NCBI GenBank assembly: GCA_018663505.1
Contig: JABJQG010000003.1
Span: 1-64,000 of the forward strand
Length of the DNA stretch: 64,000 nt
Direction: 5' to 3'
From: Pseudobdellovibrionaceae bacterium
Lineage (GTDB): Bacteria > Bdellovibrionota > Bdellovibrionia > Bdellovibrionales > UBA1609
A model generated the notes under the pieces. That model saw only the letters and a program-made list of their open reading frames with translations, did no database searches and was not told the DNA's origin. Numbering within the stretch: the stretch's first letter is position 1; every line of letters begins with the position of its first letter. A program made the position numbers and the translations under genes. Shown here piece after piece: positions 55,817 to 64,000 of the stretch.

Positions 55817-57106
55817 ATGGATGAGGCAAATAAGGGGCTCCTTTTTGGAGCCTTAGCTCTAATCTTTTTGCAAATTGGTTGTAAAAATGAAACTGGTCGA
55901 AGAATTTTTGAGGAACCAAAAAGTGGTTGCCTAAAGCAAGTCATTCCTAATCAATTTCTTGTACAATGGGAAGATGGACAGATATCATTAGAATATGGTT
56001 CATCAAAAGAACAGTTTGAAAAAGAATTTGTAGAGGCACACTTAGACCAAATAAAAATAGTCGAGCAGGATTATCAAATTAAAATACCTTTAAATATTAA
56101 ATCTGAATTGAGTATTCAAAACTCAAGTAACAAACAAGACCCTCTTTGGGGTGTCCATAATATAAACGTTGAAGAAGCATGGGATCAAAATGTTAAGGGC
56201 AGTTATATGAACGCTCAGGGTAATGAAGAACATATTATCGTTGCTGTCTTAGATGATGGCATGGATATATTTCATAAAAAACTACGCAGTCAAATAGCTT
56301 ATAACCTGGGTGAGCAGGGACTGGACGAAAATGGAAATAACAAATCATCCAATGGCAAAGACGATGATAACAACGGTTATGTAGATGATTTTGCAGGTTA
56401 CAACTTTGCACAAAATTCAAATATAGTTAATGATACTTCAAGCCACGGAACCCATGTTTCTGGAATAATAGCTGCGAAACATGATGAGTTCTCAAGTGAC
56501 GTTATTGGTGTAGCACCTGCTGCAAAAATCCTACCCTTAGATTTTATGTCTAACGGAGGTGGCAGTATTAGTGCTGCAGTGGATGCCATTGATTATGCCG
56601 AGATGATGGGAGCAAGAATTATTAATGCTAGTTGGGGTGGATCTCAATGCTCCAGCATTTTAGAGGAAAAAATCAATTCTCTATCTTCTAAAAATATACT
56701 TTTTGTGGCTGCTGCTGGAAATGAAAGCCAAGATATTGATCACCAATTTGTTTACCCGGCTTCATTCGATGCTCCTTCATTAATTGTGGTGGGCTCCGTA
56801 GAGTATGATTTTTATATGGCCGGCCATTCCAATTTTGGGGAAAATCATGTGGATATCTTTGCTCCAGGCGAAGGCATAATGAGCACTCTTGACAGCCGTA
56901 CAAAAAGAGTAGATGGCAATATGACAGGAACATCTATGGCCGCCCCTTTTGTATCTGGAGCCCTAGCTCTTTTGTGGAGTGCCAACCCTGACGCAACGGC
57001 TAATGAGATAAAATCTGCTTTGTTATCAGGTGTTTACAATGATGACTTCTATAATAATAGCTCTCGAGGTCGACTGAATGTAGGGGCTGCCCTAGGCTCG
57101 TTATAG
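55817..57106 (+). CDS. subtilisin-family (S8) serine protease, lipoprotein
   Basis: A lipobox (FLQIGC, Cys 22) makes this a lipoprotein. An inhibitor-like prodomain (about 35-100) precedes the S8 domain with Asp 146 (VAVLDDGMDI), His 210 (SHGTHVSGIIAA), the oxyanion Asn 302 (AAAGNES) and Ser 373 (GTSMAAPFVSGA). An Asp/Asn-rich loop (about 170-191) looks like a calcium site. At 429 residues it is shorter than the 510-residue protease at 12505-14037 but has a similar plan, so the window has two lipid-anchored subtilases. Confidence 0.94.
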   Translation: MDEANKGLLFGALALIFLQIGCKNETGRRIFEEPKSGCLKQVIPNQFLVQWEDGQISLEYGSSKEQFEKEFVEAHLDQIKIVEQDYQIKIPLNIKSELSIQNSSNKQDPLWGVHNINVEEAWDQNVKGSYMNAQGNEEHIIVAVLDDGMDIFHKKLRSQIAYNLGEQGLDENGNNKSSNGKDDDNNGYVDDFAGYNFAQNSNIVNDTSSHGTHVSGIIAAKHDEFSSDVIGVAPAAKILPLDFMSNGGGSISAAVDAIDYAEMMGARIINASWGGSQCSSILEEKINSLSSKNILFVAAAGNESQDIDHQFVYPASFDAPSLIVVGSVEYDFYMAGHSNFGENHVDIFAPGEGIMSTLDSRTKRVDGNMTGTSMAAPFVSGALALLWSANPDATANEIKSALLSGVYNDDFYNNSSRGRLNVGAALGSL

Positions 57107-57208
57107 CGCGTCGCAAAATGTGGTTTTACTTATCCTTTTTTACTCTCCATGATAGTTATTTACAGTATAAAAAAACCGCAGAAACTGTGACATGGGGAAT
57201 GCCATCTT

Positions 57209-58810
57209 ATGACAAATTTCGAAACCTTATCAGACAAAAAAAAATCAGAAAAAAATAAGAGCTTAAATCAACTTAAAATTGATAAAATGAATGCTCTCAA
57301 CGATGAAGCCATGGCGGGTGGTGGCGCTGACCGCATAGCTAAACATAAAAAAGATGGTCGTCTTTCCGCACGAGAACGTATTGACGTTTTGTTAGATCCA
57401 GGGAGTTTTGTGGAAATGGACCGTTTTGGAATTCATCGCTGTAAAAATTTTGGTATGGAGAAAAAGCATTTCCATGGTGATGGTGTGGTCACTGGTTACG
57501 GTAGAGTTAACGGCAAATTAACCTACGTTTATAGCCAAGACTTTACCGTATTTGGCGGGAGCATGTCTCGAACTCAAGCAAACAAAATTTGTAAGATCAT
57601 GGAATTAGCCATGAAAACAGGAGCTCCGATCATCGGTATTAACGATTCCGGTGGAGCACGTATTCATGAGGGTGTTGAATCCTTGGGTGGCTATGCAGAT
57701 ATTTTTTTAAAAAACACATTGGCATCAGGTGTTGTTCCACAAATCAGCGCAATTATGGGTCCATGCGCTGGTGGTGCTGTTTACAGCCCTTCCCTTACAG
57801 ACTTTATCTTTATGGTAAAAGACACTAGCTATATGTTTGTTACTGGTCCGGACGTAATTAAATCTGTTACTCACGAAGAGGTTACAAAAGAAGAACTTGG
57901 TGGAGCACTGACTCATAACCAGAAATCTGGCGTAGCGCACTTTGCTACGGAAAGTGATAAGAATTGTTTGTTAATGATTCGCGAGCTTCTTAATTTTCTT
58001 CCTTCTAATAATATGGATGACGCTCCAATTCTTCCAACTAAAGATGATCCAAATCGGATCATTGATGAACTCAACGAATTTATTCCTGATAATTCCAAAA
58101 AACCATATGACATGAAAGAACTTATCCAAAAAATTGTAGATGAGTCTTATTTTCTTGAAGTGCAACAGCACTACGCTAAAAATATCCTCATAGGTTTTGC
58201 AAGATTCAATGGCCGAAGTGTTGGCATCATTGCAAACCAACCAAAAATCCTAGCTGGTTGTCTAAATATTGAAGCCTCAAAAAAGGCGGCTCGGTTTGTA
58301 CGCTTTTGTGACGCCTTTAGTATTCCTATATTAACCTTGGTAGATGTCCCTGGATTTTTACCTGGAACAGACCAAGAGTGGGCTGGAATTATTACTCATG
58401 GGGCTAAACTTCTTTATGCTTACGCAGAGGCCACAGTTCCAAAGGTTACACTTATTACAAGAAAAGCATATGGTGGAGCTTATGACGTAATGTCTTCAAA
58501 ACATCTGCGTGGTGATATTAATTTAGCTTACCCGTCCTCAGAAATTGCCGTTATGGGCGCTGGTGGCGCTGTTAATATTATTTTCAGAAATAATATTAAA
58601 GAAGCAAAAGACCCAGCTAGAGAGTTAGAAAAACTCACTGAAAACTATGAAGAAAAATTTGCTAATCCATACCGAGCGGCTGAAGTTGGTTATATAGATG
58701 AAATCATTGAGCCCGCTTTAACTAGAAAGCGAATTGTTGATTCTTTTGAAATGTTAAAAAATAAAAAGGACACAAACCCTCCTAAAAAACATGGTAATAT
58801 CCCACTTTAA
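57209..58810 (+). CDS. pccB: acyl-CoA (propionyl-CoA) carboxylase carboxyltransferase subunit
   Basis: A 533-residue carboxyltransferase: [38 protein letters not shown] in the first half, and the acyl-CoA-binding [20 protein letters not shown] and [18 protein letters not shown] in the second. It transfers carboxyl from biotin to propionyl-CoA or a related acyl-CoA. The next genes are biotin carboxylase, biotin carrier and an acyl-CoA mutase, which support propionyl-CoA as substrate. It starts a plus-strand operon. Confidence 0.93.
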   Translation: MTNFETLSDKKKSEKNKSLNQLKIDKMNALNDEAMAGGGADRIAKHKKDGRLSARERIDVLLDPGSFVEMDRFGIHRCKNFGMEKKHFHGDGVVTGYGRVNGKLTYVYSQDFTVFGGSMSRTQANKICKIMELAMKTGAPIIGINDSGGARIHEGVESLGGYADIFLKNTLASGVVPQISAIMGPCAGGAVYSPSLTDFIFMVKDTSYMFVTGPDVIKSVTHEEVTKEELGGALTHNQKSGVAHFATESDKNCLLMIRELLNFLPSNNMDDAPILPTKDDPNRIIDELNEFIPDNSKKPYDMKELIQKIVDESYFLEVQQHYAKNILIGFARFNGRSVGIIANQPKILAGCLNIEASKKAARFVRFCDAFSIPILTLVDVPGFLPGTDQEWAGIITHGAKLLYAYAEATVPKVTLITRKAYGGAYDVMSSKHLRGDINLAYPSSEIAVMGAGGAVNIIFRNNIKEAKDPARELEKLTENYEEKFANPYRAAEVGYIDEIIEPALTRKRIVDSFEMLKNKKDTNPPKKHGNIPL

Positions 58811-58830
58811 TTTATCGAAGGAAATTTTTT

Positions 58831-60335
58831 ATGAATATTAAAAAAGTCTTAATAGCTAATCGTGGTGAAATTGCAATTCGAGTGATACGCAGTTGTAGAG
58901 AAATGAATATCTCAACCGTTGCCGTCTTTAGTGAGGCCGATAGAAACTCTTTACACGTAATGTTAGCCGATGAAGCCTACTGCATCGGCCCGGCACCATC
59001 TAACGAATCTTACTTAGTCATAGACAAAATTATCGAAGTTGCAAAAACATCTGGAGCTGACGCTGTTCATCCTGGCTATGGTTTTTTAAGTGAAAATGCA
59101 TCTTTTGCTCGTAAATTAAAAAAACAAGATATTATTTTTATTGGCCCCACTGAAAAAAACATTAAAGATATGGGAGATAAGCTATCCGCCCGTGAACTTT
59201 TTAAAAAAGCTGGTGTTCCCATAGTTCCTGGTTCACCAGGGCCTGTAGAATCAGAAAAAGACGCCATTAAAGTTTCTAAAGAAATTGGTTTCCCTGTTAT
59301 TATTAAAGCTTCAGCTGGTGGTGGTGGTAAGGGAATTCGAGTCTGCCTTGATGAAAAAGAGCTCCCAAGTGCCTTCAGAGCTTGCCAATCAGAGGGTGAA
59401 AACTACTTTAATGATTCAAGAGTTTTATCGAACGTTTTATTCAAAACCCAAAGCATATTGAAATTCAAGTTTTTGGCGACTCACATGGGAACGCAGTACA
59501 CTTTTTTGACCGTGAATGTTCTGTTCAACGCCGCCACCAAAAGCTTATCGAAGAAGCTCCTAGTGTTTCTGTTCCTGAAGAGGTTCGACAAAAAATGGGA
59601 GAAATCGCTGTAACTGCAGCTAAATCTATCAAATATGAGGGTGCTGGCACTATTGAATTTATTTTTGATAATTCTACTAAAGAATTTTTCTTTATGGAAA
59701 TGAATACACGTCTTCAAGTGGAACATCCTGTAACTGAGATGATCACCGGTCACGATTTTGTTAAAGAACAAATCAAAGTGGCTCAAGGAAAAAAACTTTC
59801 TGTAAAACAAGAGCAAATTGAAAAAAAGGGGCATTCTATAGAAATTCGCGTTTGCGCAGAAGATCCAATCAGCTTTATTCCCTGTCCAGGTAAAATAAGA
59901 CGTTATCGTTCTCCTAAAGGCCCATTTATTAGAGTGGATGGTTATGCCTATCCCGGTTACAAAATCCCCATATACTATGATCCAATGATTTCAAAATTAA
60001 TAGTTTGGGGAAAAGACCGAAAAGATTGCTTAAAAGTGTTAAATAGAGCCTTACAAGAATATATGATTACAGGGATTAAAACAAATTTAGTTCTACACAG
60101 AAATATAATTGCTCATCCTAAATTCAAAGATGGAACCTATACCACTCAATTTATTGAAAATGAATTTGGCGAGAGAAAACAAAAAGATTTCTTTATGTAT
60201 GTTGATGAACATGTCTTTTTAATATCAGCTGCCATTACTGCTTATAAAGAAGAAAAAAGAAAAGACATATCTAAATATAACTATCAAAGCCAGTGGAAAA
60301 ACACTGGCCGAGCTCAATCGATGAGGACTCAATAA
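58831..60335 (+). pseudogene. accC: biotin carboxylase subunit, frameshifted
   Basis: Two frames together encode a normal biotin carboxylase. The first (58831 on) covers the ATP-grasp start (VLIANRGEIAIRVIRS, IIKASAGGGGKGIRV) to RVL at 59427. From 59430 a +2 frame continues the homologous protein (ERFIQNPKHIEIQVFGD, FMEMNTRLQVEHPVTEMI). Only two bases (59428-59429) stand where one codon is expected, so one base is missing. Unshifted, translation runs on to 59613 and stops after out-of-frame sequence. The joined product would be about 500 residues, the normal length. It could be a sequencing error or a genuine loss. Confidence 0.88.
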
Positions 60336-60856
60336 TGTTATTTGAAGCTGAATCTAATAAAAAGAAATATACTATTCATGTTAATGAAGGTGTTTTAGAT
60401 TGGAAAATTAAAATTCATCAAGACAAAAAAGAGCCTATTCAGTACATAGTTTCAAAAAATGACTACCAAACTCTAGATAAAACAATCAGCTTTATCTTTA
60501 AAAATAGTTCTTATCTCATTGACGTAGTTGGTGATGGTATCAATTATGACGTTTACACCAGAGGTTCTTATAGATCTATTAAAATTTTCAATGACGAAAT
60601 GCTGCTACATGAAAGCTTAAGAGGCGGTGATTCTCTATCTGATGACAAAGAATTAAAGTCAGGAATGCCCGGGAAAATTTTAAAAGTACTGGTAGACAAA
60701 GGTGACCAAGTCAAAGCTGGAGAGCCCATTTTAATTATGGAAGCAATGAAAATGGAAAATGAAATGCTAGCTACAAAAGATACTAAGATTAAAGCTGTGC
60801 ATGTTAAAGAAGGGCAAACCGTAGAAGCTGATGTTAAATTGATTTCCTTTTCATAA
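60335..60856 (+). CDS. biotin carboxyl carrier subunit
   Basis: A 173-residue protein whose last 70 residues form a biotinyl domain with the biotinylated lysine in MEAMKMENEM (SGMPGKILKVLVDKGDQVKAG before it). The first 100 residues are a BCCP-type linker/BT-like domain that may bind the carboxyltransferase. Its ATG overlaps the TAA of the biotin carboxylase (TAATG). It should accept CO2 from biotin carboxylase. Confidence 0.9.
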   Translation: MLFEAESNKKKYTIHVNEGVLDWKIKIHQDKKEPIQYIVSKNDYQTLDKTISFIFKNSSYLIDVVGDGINYDVYTRGSYRSIKIFNDEMLLHESLRGGDSLSDDKELKSGMPGKILKVLVDKGDQVKAGEPILIMEAMKMENEMLATKDTKIKAVHVKEGQTVEADVKLISFS

Positions 60857-60921
60857 CTCCAAACATATTAAACACCCTCTCCAGGTTCTCAAATTTAACT
60901 CTAGTTTAAAGAAATAATTTT

Positions 60922-62520
60922 ATGGGTAATGCAAACTTAAGAAAAGAAAAATTCACCAACCTTTCTGATATGGAGATTGGAGCTTTTTATACAGCCAAAG
61001 ACTCTCCAGCAACAGAGTCTCCCCTGCCGCTTCCTGGTGATTACCCCTATACTCGTGGTGTCCAAGAGACCATGTATCGCGGACGCCTTTGGACTATGAG
61101 GCAATATGCAGGCTTTGGATCAGCAAAAGATTCTAACGAGCGATATAAACATTAATTAAAACAGGGAACAAAAGGATTATCTGTAGCCTTCGATCTTCCT
61201 ACACAAATGGGTTATGACTCAGATCATGTTATGTCTATTGGTGAGGTTGGTAAAGTAGGTGTGGCCATTTCTTCCATCGAGGATATGGAGATTTTACTCA
61301 ACGATTTACCTTTAGATAAAATTTCAACTTCCATGACAATCAATGCCACTGGGGGAATTTTACTGGCTTTATATGCGGCCGTGGCTAGACGAAGAGGAAT
61401 CTCTTTTAATGATATTCGTGGCACCATCCAAAATGATATCTTAAAAGAATACATAGCCCGAGGCACTTACATTTTCCCACCAAAACCCTCTATGCGTATA
61501 ATTACAGATATTTTTGATTATTGTTCCTCAGAGATTCCAAAGTGGAATACAATTTCAATATCTGGTTATCATATTCGTGAAGCAGGATCCAATGCCATAC
61601 AAGAAGTGGCATTTACTCTTGCTAACGGCATGACCTATGTTCAAGCTGCCATTGACAAAGGGCTTGATGTAAACACTTTTGGGCAACGACTAAGTTTCTT
61701 TTTTAATGTGCACAATGATTTTTTTGAGGAAATCGCTAAGTTTAGAGCCGCCAGAACACTCTGGGCAAAAATTATGAAAGATCATTTTGGCGCAACAAAT
61801 GAAAAAGCTTTAAAGTTAAGATTCCATTCTCAAACCGCAGGTTGCACTTTAACTGCCCAACAGCCAGAAAATAATATTGCACGTGTAACCATACAGGCTC
61901 TAGCTTCAGTTCTAGGGGGAACACAATCATTACATACAAACTCCATGGATGAAGCTCTGGGTTTACCCACAGAAAAATCAGCAACTATTGCCTTACGAAC
62001 CCAACAAGTAATTGCTCATGAGTCTGGTGTCACTAACTCCATTGATCCACTTGCAGGATCGTATTATGTTGAAAACCTAACAAAAAAAATCGAAGATGGC
62101 GCTAAAAACTACCTTGATCGTATTAAAGATCTAGGCGGAGTAATAAAGTGTATAGAAACTGGATGGATTCAAAATGAAATCCAAAATTCTGCTTACAAAT
62201 ACCAGCTCGATGTAGACAACAAAGACCTAACTATTATTGGTGTTAACGATTTTGTACAAACAGAATCTGAAAGCCTGGATATTTTAAAAATTTCTGAGCA
62301 AACAGCAAAAGAGCAAATTCAAAGACTCACTACTTTCAAGAAAAATAGAGATGCCAAGCAGGTTAAATCATGCCTTGATAAAATCCAGAATGCAGCTAAA
62401 GGAACTGATAATCTACTTCCCTTATTTATCGAAGCTGTGGACAATAATGTGACTATGGGTGAAATTTCAGATGCATTGAGAAAAGTCTTTGGGCAGTACA
62501 AAGAAAAAGTCATTTTTTAG
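60922..62520 (+). pseudogene. acyl-CoA mutase large subunit (methylmalonyl-CoA mutase family) with an in-frame stop
   Basis: The frame is continuous from 60922 to 62520 apart from one TAA at 61153-61155. It sits where a Leu or similar residue is expected in RYK-x-x-[12 protein letters not shown]. Before it is the CoA-binding region with the Tyr of TMYRGRLWTMRQYAGFG. After it come the TIM-barrel core ([47 protein letters not shown]) and the C-terminal helices. The joined length is about 532, without a B12-binding domain, so a separate small subunit is expected, as in two-part mutases. Restarting at 61207 would lose the active-site Tyr. Confidence 0.88.
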
Positions 62521-62559
62521 TAACTAAAAATATTATTTACCTACTAAATTTAGATGCTA

Positions 62560-63309
62560 TTAAACCAAAGTTTCCTTTTTTCCGAAAATACCCACTAAAA
62601 TCACTGAAAGCTCGTACAGCCCAATCATTGGCACCATCATCATGGCCATTGATATTACATCTGGAGGAGTCACCATTGCTGATAAAGCCGCGAGCAACAC
62701 TATTGCGTACCTACGTTTTTCTCTAAGAAAATTTTGTGAAACAACTCCCATGCGTCCCAAAATAGTGAGCACGAGTGGCATTTCAAAAGCTAATCCAAAA
62801 ACTATAGTGGTAGTAATAAAAAATGAGAGGTATTCCCCAATAGTGATCATAGGTTTATCTACCCCACCTGCAAAAGTCATAAGAAATTTAAAAGCCATGG
62901 GGAAAACCATAAAATATACAAAAGTTATGCCTGAAATAAACAAAAACGAACCAAAGCCAATAAAAAATAAACCTGCTAATTTTTCATCTTTATATAAGGC
63001 TGGAGCAATAAATGCCCAAAGTTGATACATAAGAAAAGGACTCATAATAATAACTCCACCTAAAAATGAAACCTTAATATGAGCTAAAAATTTATCCATA
63101 GGGGCCGTAAACACCAAACCCCCTTCACCTGTCACTAGGTATGGGGATATGGGTTTTCTTACTATATCAAATAAAATGTCGCTAAACCCCCAGCAAACTA
63201 AAAAACCAAGACATATAAAGAGTGCTGAATACATGAGTCGCTTTCTCAGCTCCCCTAAATGTTCCACTAGGCTTTGATTTTCAAAATCCTTATCATTATT
63301 TTCACTCAT
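62560..63309 (-). CDS. tatC: Sec-independent translocase TatC
   Basis: The polytopic receptor of the Tat system: six membrane segments, N-terminal SLVEHLGELRKRLMY (the twin-arginine-binding face carries the Glu), and the periplasmic FSDILFDIVRKPISPYL. The ATG at 63309 overlaps the tatB stop by eight bases; an earlier in-frame start lies inside tatB. Length is about 249 residues. Tat exports folded cofactor proteins. Confidence 0.95.
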   Translation of the reverse strand: MSENNDKDFENQSLVEHLGELRKRLMYSALFICLGFLVCWGFSDILFDIVRKPISPYLVTGEGGLVFTAPMDKFLAHIKVSFLGGVIIMSPFLMYQLWAFIAPALYKDEKLAGLFFIGFGSFLFISGITFVYFMVFPMAFKFLMTFAGGVDKPMITIGEYLSFFITTTIVFGLAFEMPLVLTILGRMGVVSQNFLREKRRYAIVLLAALSAMVTPPDVISMAMMMVPMIGLYELSVILVGIFGKKETLV

Positions 63310-63640
63310 CGCTGTCTTTATCATCCTTGGTGTTTGCTGCATCAACCTTCTGAACAGTTTCTGAAGCTACTTCTTCTGACAAATGTGTCGCCGCCTGGGG
63401 TTGCCCCTGAAAACCTTGATTACTTGGTTTTTTTGGAGGTTTTGGGCCTTCGCCTTTAAAAATATCATCAGCCTGTTTTTGTGTTTCATGAAAAGCACCA
63501 GATATATCACCAGTTGCTCTTTTAAATTCATTAAGTAATCGGCCTATGGTTCGTGCAATTTGGGGTAATTGTTTTGGACCAATTACCACCAATGCTATTA
63601 CTGATAAAAATAAAATCTCAGTAAAACCCATATTAAACAT
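63302..63640 (-). CDS. tatB: Tat translocase TatB-type subunit
   Basis: One N-terminal membrane helix with a Glu near residue 8 (GFTEILFLSVIALVVIGPKQL), then an amphipathic helix and a charged tail. GPKQLPQIARTIGRLLNEFK is typical of TatA/B; the early Glu and the longer tail (112 residues) favour TatB. No separate TatA is adjacent. It overlaps tatC. Confidence 0.85.
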   Translation of the reverse strand: MFNMGFTEILFLSVIALVVIGPKQLPQIARTIGRLLNEFKRATGDISGAFHETQKQADDIFKGEGPKPPKKPSNQGFQGQPQAATHLSEEVASETVQKVDAANTKDDKDSDE

Positions 63641-63691
63641 ATAATACCCTTCTGTGTTGCTTAACCATTCTACCTGAGTCTTTATAAAAAT

Positions 63692-64000
63692 CTATTGCTT
63701 TTTAATTTTCTGCTTGGACTGTGCATTTAATATACCCTCTTTAGCTAACTGCTCTTTCGCCAGCTCCGAGCCTGTAGATAAATATTTATCATATAACTTT
63801 AAAAGGTCTTTATTTGACTGGATCATGCTATTTTGGCTAATTAAACTAAAAGCATCCATAAATTCCACGAATCTATAAGAAATCTCTTTGTATAATCGAC
63901 TGTAAATATCATCTCTAGTAATAGTCGAGAGATCTCCATAGGCCGCTCCACCCATATCTACATAGTAATCCAAATCAATAATTTTCTTAGATAAGGAATC
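63692..64000 (-). CDS. C-terminal part of an unrecognised protein (runs off the right edge)
   Basis: The minus-strand frame is open to the window edge, so the start is missing. About 102 residues are visible, helical and charged (ITRDDIYSRLYKEISYRF, LLKLYDKYLSTGSELAKEQL), ending KQKIKKQ. No family is recognised. It is upstream of tatB by 52 bases and may be in the same transcript. Confidence 0.65.
   Translation of the reverse strand, partial: DSLSKKIIDLDYYVDMGGAAYGDLSTITRDDIYSRLYKEISYRFVEFMDAFSLISQNSMIQSNKDLLKLYDKYLSTGSELAKEQLAKEGILNAQSKQKIKKQ

Noticed and set aside
59481-59834. Minus-strand frame of 117 codons across the biotin carboxylase
   Set aside because: The plus strand encodes clear biotin carboxylase in two frames over the same bases, so this is an antisense artefact.

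Overview
The window is a compact, AT-rich (roughly one-third G+C by eye) chromosomal segment of a Gram-negative, didermic bacterium. LolA-like, BamD-like, Tat, LPS-type-envelope and PilT genes, an rpsB-tsf-pyrH-frr-uppS-cdsA-rseP operon, large REC-containing CheA hybrids, a J-domain/RodZ-type HTH protein and two lipoprotein subtilases together suggest Bdellovibrionota, perhaps a Bacteriovorax/Halobacteriovorax-like predator. That placement is inference; no rRNA or other decisive marker is present.

Layout. 1-2,400: a partial gene at the left edge, two orphan secreted cysteine-containing proteins, a terminator and the first copy of a structured repeat. 2,460-12,346: a long plus-strand housekeeping block for translation (rpsB, tsf, frr), UMP kinase, undecaprenyl and phospholipid precursors (uppS, cdsA), a site-2 protease with three PDZ-like domains, tsaB, a MinD/FlhG-like ATPase, a degenerate J-domain/HTH fusion and an RluD-type pseudouridine synthase. 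12,505-15,422: a lipoprotein subtilase, a nitroreductase and a small exported protein. 15,461-26,663: a minus-strand chemosensory cluster with two CheA hybrids (REC at the N-terminus in one and at the C-terminus in the other), CheW, a soluble PAS-PAS receptor, CheB, Hpt-REC, single REC proteins and CheR. Divergent from it (26,917-29,870) are a STAS-like protein, CheX, a degenerate REC/HD-GYP protein and a lipoprotein.

30,282-36,599: a minus-strand operon for an arginine/ornithine succinyltransferase-type catabolic route (class III aminotransferase, M20-like protein with an altered active site, AstA, AstD) ending in mltG. 36,662-41,139: a TPR-SH3 membrane protein, a cyclic-nucleotide-binding protein, an AI-2E-type permease, BamD-like and TPR proteins and Hpt. 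41,136-50,904 (minus): an outer-membrane candidate, RimO, LolA-like, ComF, RlmH, a NadD-RsfS fusion, Obg, L27, L21 with a long lysine-rich tail, and RNase G. 51,093-57,106: PilT, acylphosphatase, pyrimidine and purine nucleoside phosphorylases, a 149-bp hairpin element and a second lipoprotein subtilase. 57,209-62,520: a propionyl/acyl-CoA carboxylase and acyl-CoA mutase operon in which the biotin carboxylase is frameshifted and the mutase carries an in-frame stop. 62,560 to the end: tatC, tatB and a partial gene.

The most unusual feature is a roughly 160-190 bp composite inverted repeat present three times (about 2,006, 29,981 and 49,161). Each arm carries a 16-nt terminal repeat, a GC hairpin and a 25-nt hairpin. 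The two 25-nt hairpins within one element are related to each other by compensatory base-pair changes. I do not recognise it as a described family.
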